Shown here one piece after another: positions 12,519 through 14,111 of a DNA stretch of 14,111 nt. The stretch's first letter is position 1; every line of letters begins with the position of its first letter. Both the position numbers and the translations under genes were made by a program. Source of the DNA: Oscillospiraceae bacterium. Lineage in GTDB: Bacteria > Bacillota > Clostridia > Saccharofermentanales > Saccharofermentanaceae. Location: contig CADCQX010000163.1 in NCBI GenBank assembly GCA_902803695.1, positions 1 to 14,111 of the forward strand, in the 5' to 3' direction. The notes under the pieces were generated by a model that saw only the letters and a program-made list of their open reading frames with translations, was not told the DNA's origin and did not search any database.

Positions 12519-13283
12519 CTAGCCCACATATTTCTCAAATCTGACCTGTTCGACGACTTCATTTCCGAGAAGAGTTATTGCCTTAACAGGACATGTACTT
12601 ATGCATCTGTAACACATAGCACACTTGTTATTTGAGACTGCTTTTCCGTCGGAAATAGTGAGGTTTTGCATTGGGCAACTAGTTGCACATTTACCGCAGC
12701 CGACGCATGCATCACTGATCTTGAGTTTGGTGCTGTAGCCGGTCGTCCTGTTATAAAACAACAGTCTCTGACCCATCAATCCTGCAACGTGCGCAAAGAA
12801 GCTAAGGCCCTCCTGTGGGTACTTTCCGCCGTTATGCATATCGTTGCCTATCTTCTCAATCTTCTCATCTGCATCCCTTACGATCTGCCTGTTGACTTCG
12901 AGTGTTTTTTTGAGCATCTTATTGTCACAGACTGAGTCCGGCATCCTTACCATGAGACCTCCGGTTATGATCGCCCCGTGTTTTCGAAGAGCACGGGCAG
13001 CACATCCTGTACCGTCACCTGAGAAGGCACCCATTGTTGTCATGCAGAACACCTTTTTGTCCTGCCAGATTGATGCGTTTTTGTTGATGAAATCTCTGAC
13101 CATAAAAGGCACGTTTGAAAACTGTGTCGGATACGCAAGAATGATCTCATCATTTTCCTTGATCGCATCAACTGAATTCGGGTCTTCTATCGGGATCATT
13201 TTTGCATCTTTATCGAGTATCGACAGAAGCTTCTGAAGACAATGTTTTGTGTTACCTGTTCCGCTCAAATATATACCTACCAT
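12519..13283 (-). CDS. EFR1-type flavodoxin/ferredoxin fusion protein
   Basis: 254 residues. The N-terminal flavodoxin-like domain begins MVGIYLSGTGNTKHC, with the FMN phosphate loop SGTGNT (7-12); YPTQFSNVP and TTMGAFSGDGTG are further flavin-contact loops. The C-terminal part has two [4Fe-4S] motifs: CVGCGKCATSC with cysteines 193, 196, 199, 203, and CAMCYRCISTC with 221, 224, 227, 231. Such proteins carry electrons in the cytoplasm between ferredoxin and unknown partners. The start at 13283 has AAGGAG 6 bases upstream, overlapping the stop codon of the TetR gene. The in-frame ATG at 13343 lies inside the TetR gene without such a site and is rejected. Context implies induction with the regulator, perhaps in a redox or xenobiotic response. 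Confidence 0.9.
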   Translation of the reverse strand: MVGIYLSGTGNTKHCLQKLLSILDKDAKMIPIEDPNSVDAIKENDEIILAYPTQFSNVPFMVRDFINKNASIWQDKKVFCMTTMGAFSGDGTGCAARALRKHGAIITGGLMVRMPDSVCDNKMLKKTLEVNRQIVRDADEKIEKIGNDMHNGGKYPQEGLSFFAHVAGLMGQRLLFYNRTTGYSTKLKISDACVGCGKCATSCPMQNLTISDGKAVSNNKCAMCYRCISTCPVKAITLLGNEVVEQVRFEKYVG

Positions 13284-13293
13284 CTTATTCTCC

Positions 13294-13872
13294 TTATACC
13301 TCGATCGAGCACAGAAGCTGACCGATCTCTTTATCAAGATCATCCGTGTTGAGAACGCCGTCCATGAGAGCGAATCTCGCGAGACCGTGGACCGTTGCCC
13401 ACATGGTTATAGTCTTCTTACGTATCGTTTCTTTGGTGAGTTTCTTCTCATGCATCTTCTTTAGAGCAACGGAAGCGACTTCACTGTAGAACTGATAAGG
13501 CGGGAAGGTGTTTATGTCAATGTTCCTTCTGGTGAAGAGGAACTGATAGTAAAGTGGATTCTCATAGAAGAAAGTAACGTAGCCCTTACCGAGTTCGATT
13601 AAAACTTCCCTTTCCGTGCTCCTCTCAAATGCTTTGTGCAGAGCATCTGTCAGATTCTCGGTTATATGATCCTGCACGGCATCAAGGAAAGCATCCTTAT
13701 TCTTGAAGTGAGCATAAGGTGCGGCACTGCTGACTCCGCTGGCCTCTGCGAGCTTACGCATCGACAGGCTCTCCACGCCGTATTTATCGATATACTTTAA
13801 GCCGTTCTCTATGAGTTCTTCTTTGAGATTGCCGTGATGATACGGCTTGACTTCAGGCTTTTTCGCGCACAT
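13294..13872 (-). CDS. TetR-family regulator with a WHG-type C-terminal domain
   Basis: 192 residues. The DNA-binding domain (about 13-60) includes YGVESLSMRKLAEASGVSSAAPYAHFKNKDAFLDAV, a textbook TetR helix-turn-helix with a YAHFKNK segment. The C-terminal part has TMWATVHGLARFALMDGVL, as in the WHG (TetR_C_33) subgroup. GGAGG lies 7 bases before the ATG. Two operator copies cover its promoter, which suggests autorepression and control of the two genes behind it: an EFR1-type protein 10 bases later and an RpiB-like protein, with no terminator between them. The inducer is unknown; a link to redox stress or an electrophile is a guess from the partner. Confidence 0.9.
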   Translation of the reverse strand: MCAKKPEVKPYHHGNLKEELIENGLKYIDKYGVESLSMRKLAEASGVSSAAPYAHFKNKDAFLDAVQDHITENLTDALHKAFERSTEREVLIELGKGYVTFFYENPLYYQFLFTRRNIDINTFPPYQFYSEVASVALKKMHEKKLTKETIRKKTITMWATVHGLARFALMDGVLNTDDLDKEIGQLLCSIEV

Positions 13873-13889
13873 AAACGAACCTCCGCGTT

Positions 13890-13936
13890 AATCTTATCAC
13901 TGATAAGATAACACGCAATCTAATCACTGTCAAGAT
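13890..13936. promoter_or_regulatory. Two-site operator over the promoter of the TetR/EFR1/RpiB-like operon
   Basis: Site 1 (13891-13909) is a perfect palindrome ATCTTATCA-C-TGATAAGAT over the -10 box. Site 2 (13917-13936) matches the 20-base window 13890-13909 at 17 of 20 positions and covers the -35 box. The start-to-start distance is 27 bases. Binding of the adjacent TetR protein would block RNA polymerase. Confidence 0.8.
13905..13933 (-). promoter_or_regulatory. Sigma-A promoter of the TetR/EFR1/RpiB-like operon
   Basis: On the minus strand, perfect TTGACA (13928-13933), a 17-base spacer and TATCTT (13905-13910), 33 bases upstream of the ATG at 13872. Confidence 0.8.
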
Positions 13937-13952
13937 TGTTACGAGATTCTTT

Positions 13953-14111
13953 TTATCCTCTCTCGTGCTGTCTGATTATCCTCTCTACTGATATCGCATC
14001 CTGAAGATCCCGATCCTCGATTCCGAGTTTCTTCATATCTTCATCGATCGCTGCCAGATAGTACGGTAGAAGTTCCTTTACGAACTCTTCGATAACGACG
14101 TATGTCCTGGC
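13953..14111 (-). CDS. C-terminus of an unidentified protein, cut by the window edge
   Basis: The frame is open from the right edge to TAA at 13953-13955 and encodes 52 residues. The visible part is charged and probably helical (IEEFVKELLPYYLAAIDEDMKKLG... SVERIIRQHERG), with no recognisable motif. The stop lies only 20 bases upstream of the -35 box of the next operon, and no terminator is visible between them, so some read-through into the TetR operon is possible. The family cannot be decided from this piece. Confidence 0.55.
   Translation of the reverse strand, partial: ARTYVVIEEFVKELLPYYLAAIDEDMKKLGIEDRDLQDAISVERIIRQHERG

Overview
The window looks like chromosomal DNA of an anaerobic Gram-positive Firmicute of the Clostridia, probably a gut or rumen lineage. 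The signs are moderate G+C, strong AGGAGG-type ribosome binding sites, sigma-A promoters (several with an extended -10), Rho-independent terminators, lipobox-type lipoproteins without an outer-membrane apparatus, and families typical of Clostridia (BspA-type leucine-rich repeats with DUF4214, EFR1-type flavodoxin-ferredoxin proteins, the roughly 210-residue RpiB/LacAB-like family). The genus cannot be named from sequence alone. All genes but one are on the minus strand. No RNA gene, insertion sequence, CRISPR array or phage gene was seen.

Layout from left to right. (1) 1-347: start of a small two-helix membrane protein that runs off the left edge. (2) 508-1977 and 2137-3078: two lipoproteins, each with its own promoter and terminator. 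The first is a family 1 extracellular solute-binding protein with no permease beside it. The second is a Thr/Glu-rich lipoprotein of unknown role. (3) 3079-3417: a regulatory gap with a four-copy palindromic motif. (4) 3418-8636: two large exported proteins coupled by a TGATG junction. The first has leucine-rich repeats and DUF4214 domains; the second is a pectate-lyase-like beta-helix protein. Upstream is an AT-rich leader with ACA motifs in helical phase. (5) 8957-9773: a TetR regulator and a small membrane protein behind a tandem ATAAC-N3-GTTAT operator. (6) 9973-10911: a divergent CPBP (CAAX-type) membrane protease, the only plus-strand gene. (7) 11025-11705: a SAM-dependent methyltransferase. 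(8) 11847-13872: a probable three-gene operon of a TetR regulator, an EFR1-type flavodoxin/ferredoxin protein and an RpiB-like protein, with the promoter covered by two copies of a 19-20 bp operator. (9) 13953-14111: C-terminus of an unidentified protein.

Several genes begin downstream of the longest open frame. For 508-1977 and 11025-11705 the upstream ATG lies in or against a TATAAT box, so the internal ATG with a Shine-Dalgarno site is used here. The most unexpected non-coding signal is the 11-mer GTTTTCGAARA, which occurs five times and four times between genes. I found no clearly new multi-gene system. The secreted LRR/DUF4214 plus beta-helix pair, the two TetR switches and the non-coding repeats are the parts that deserve attention.
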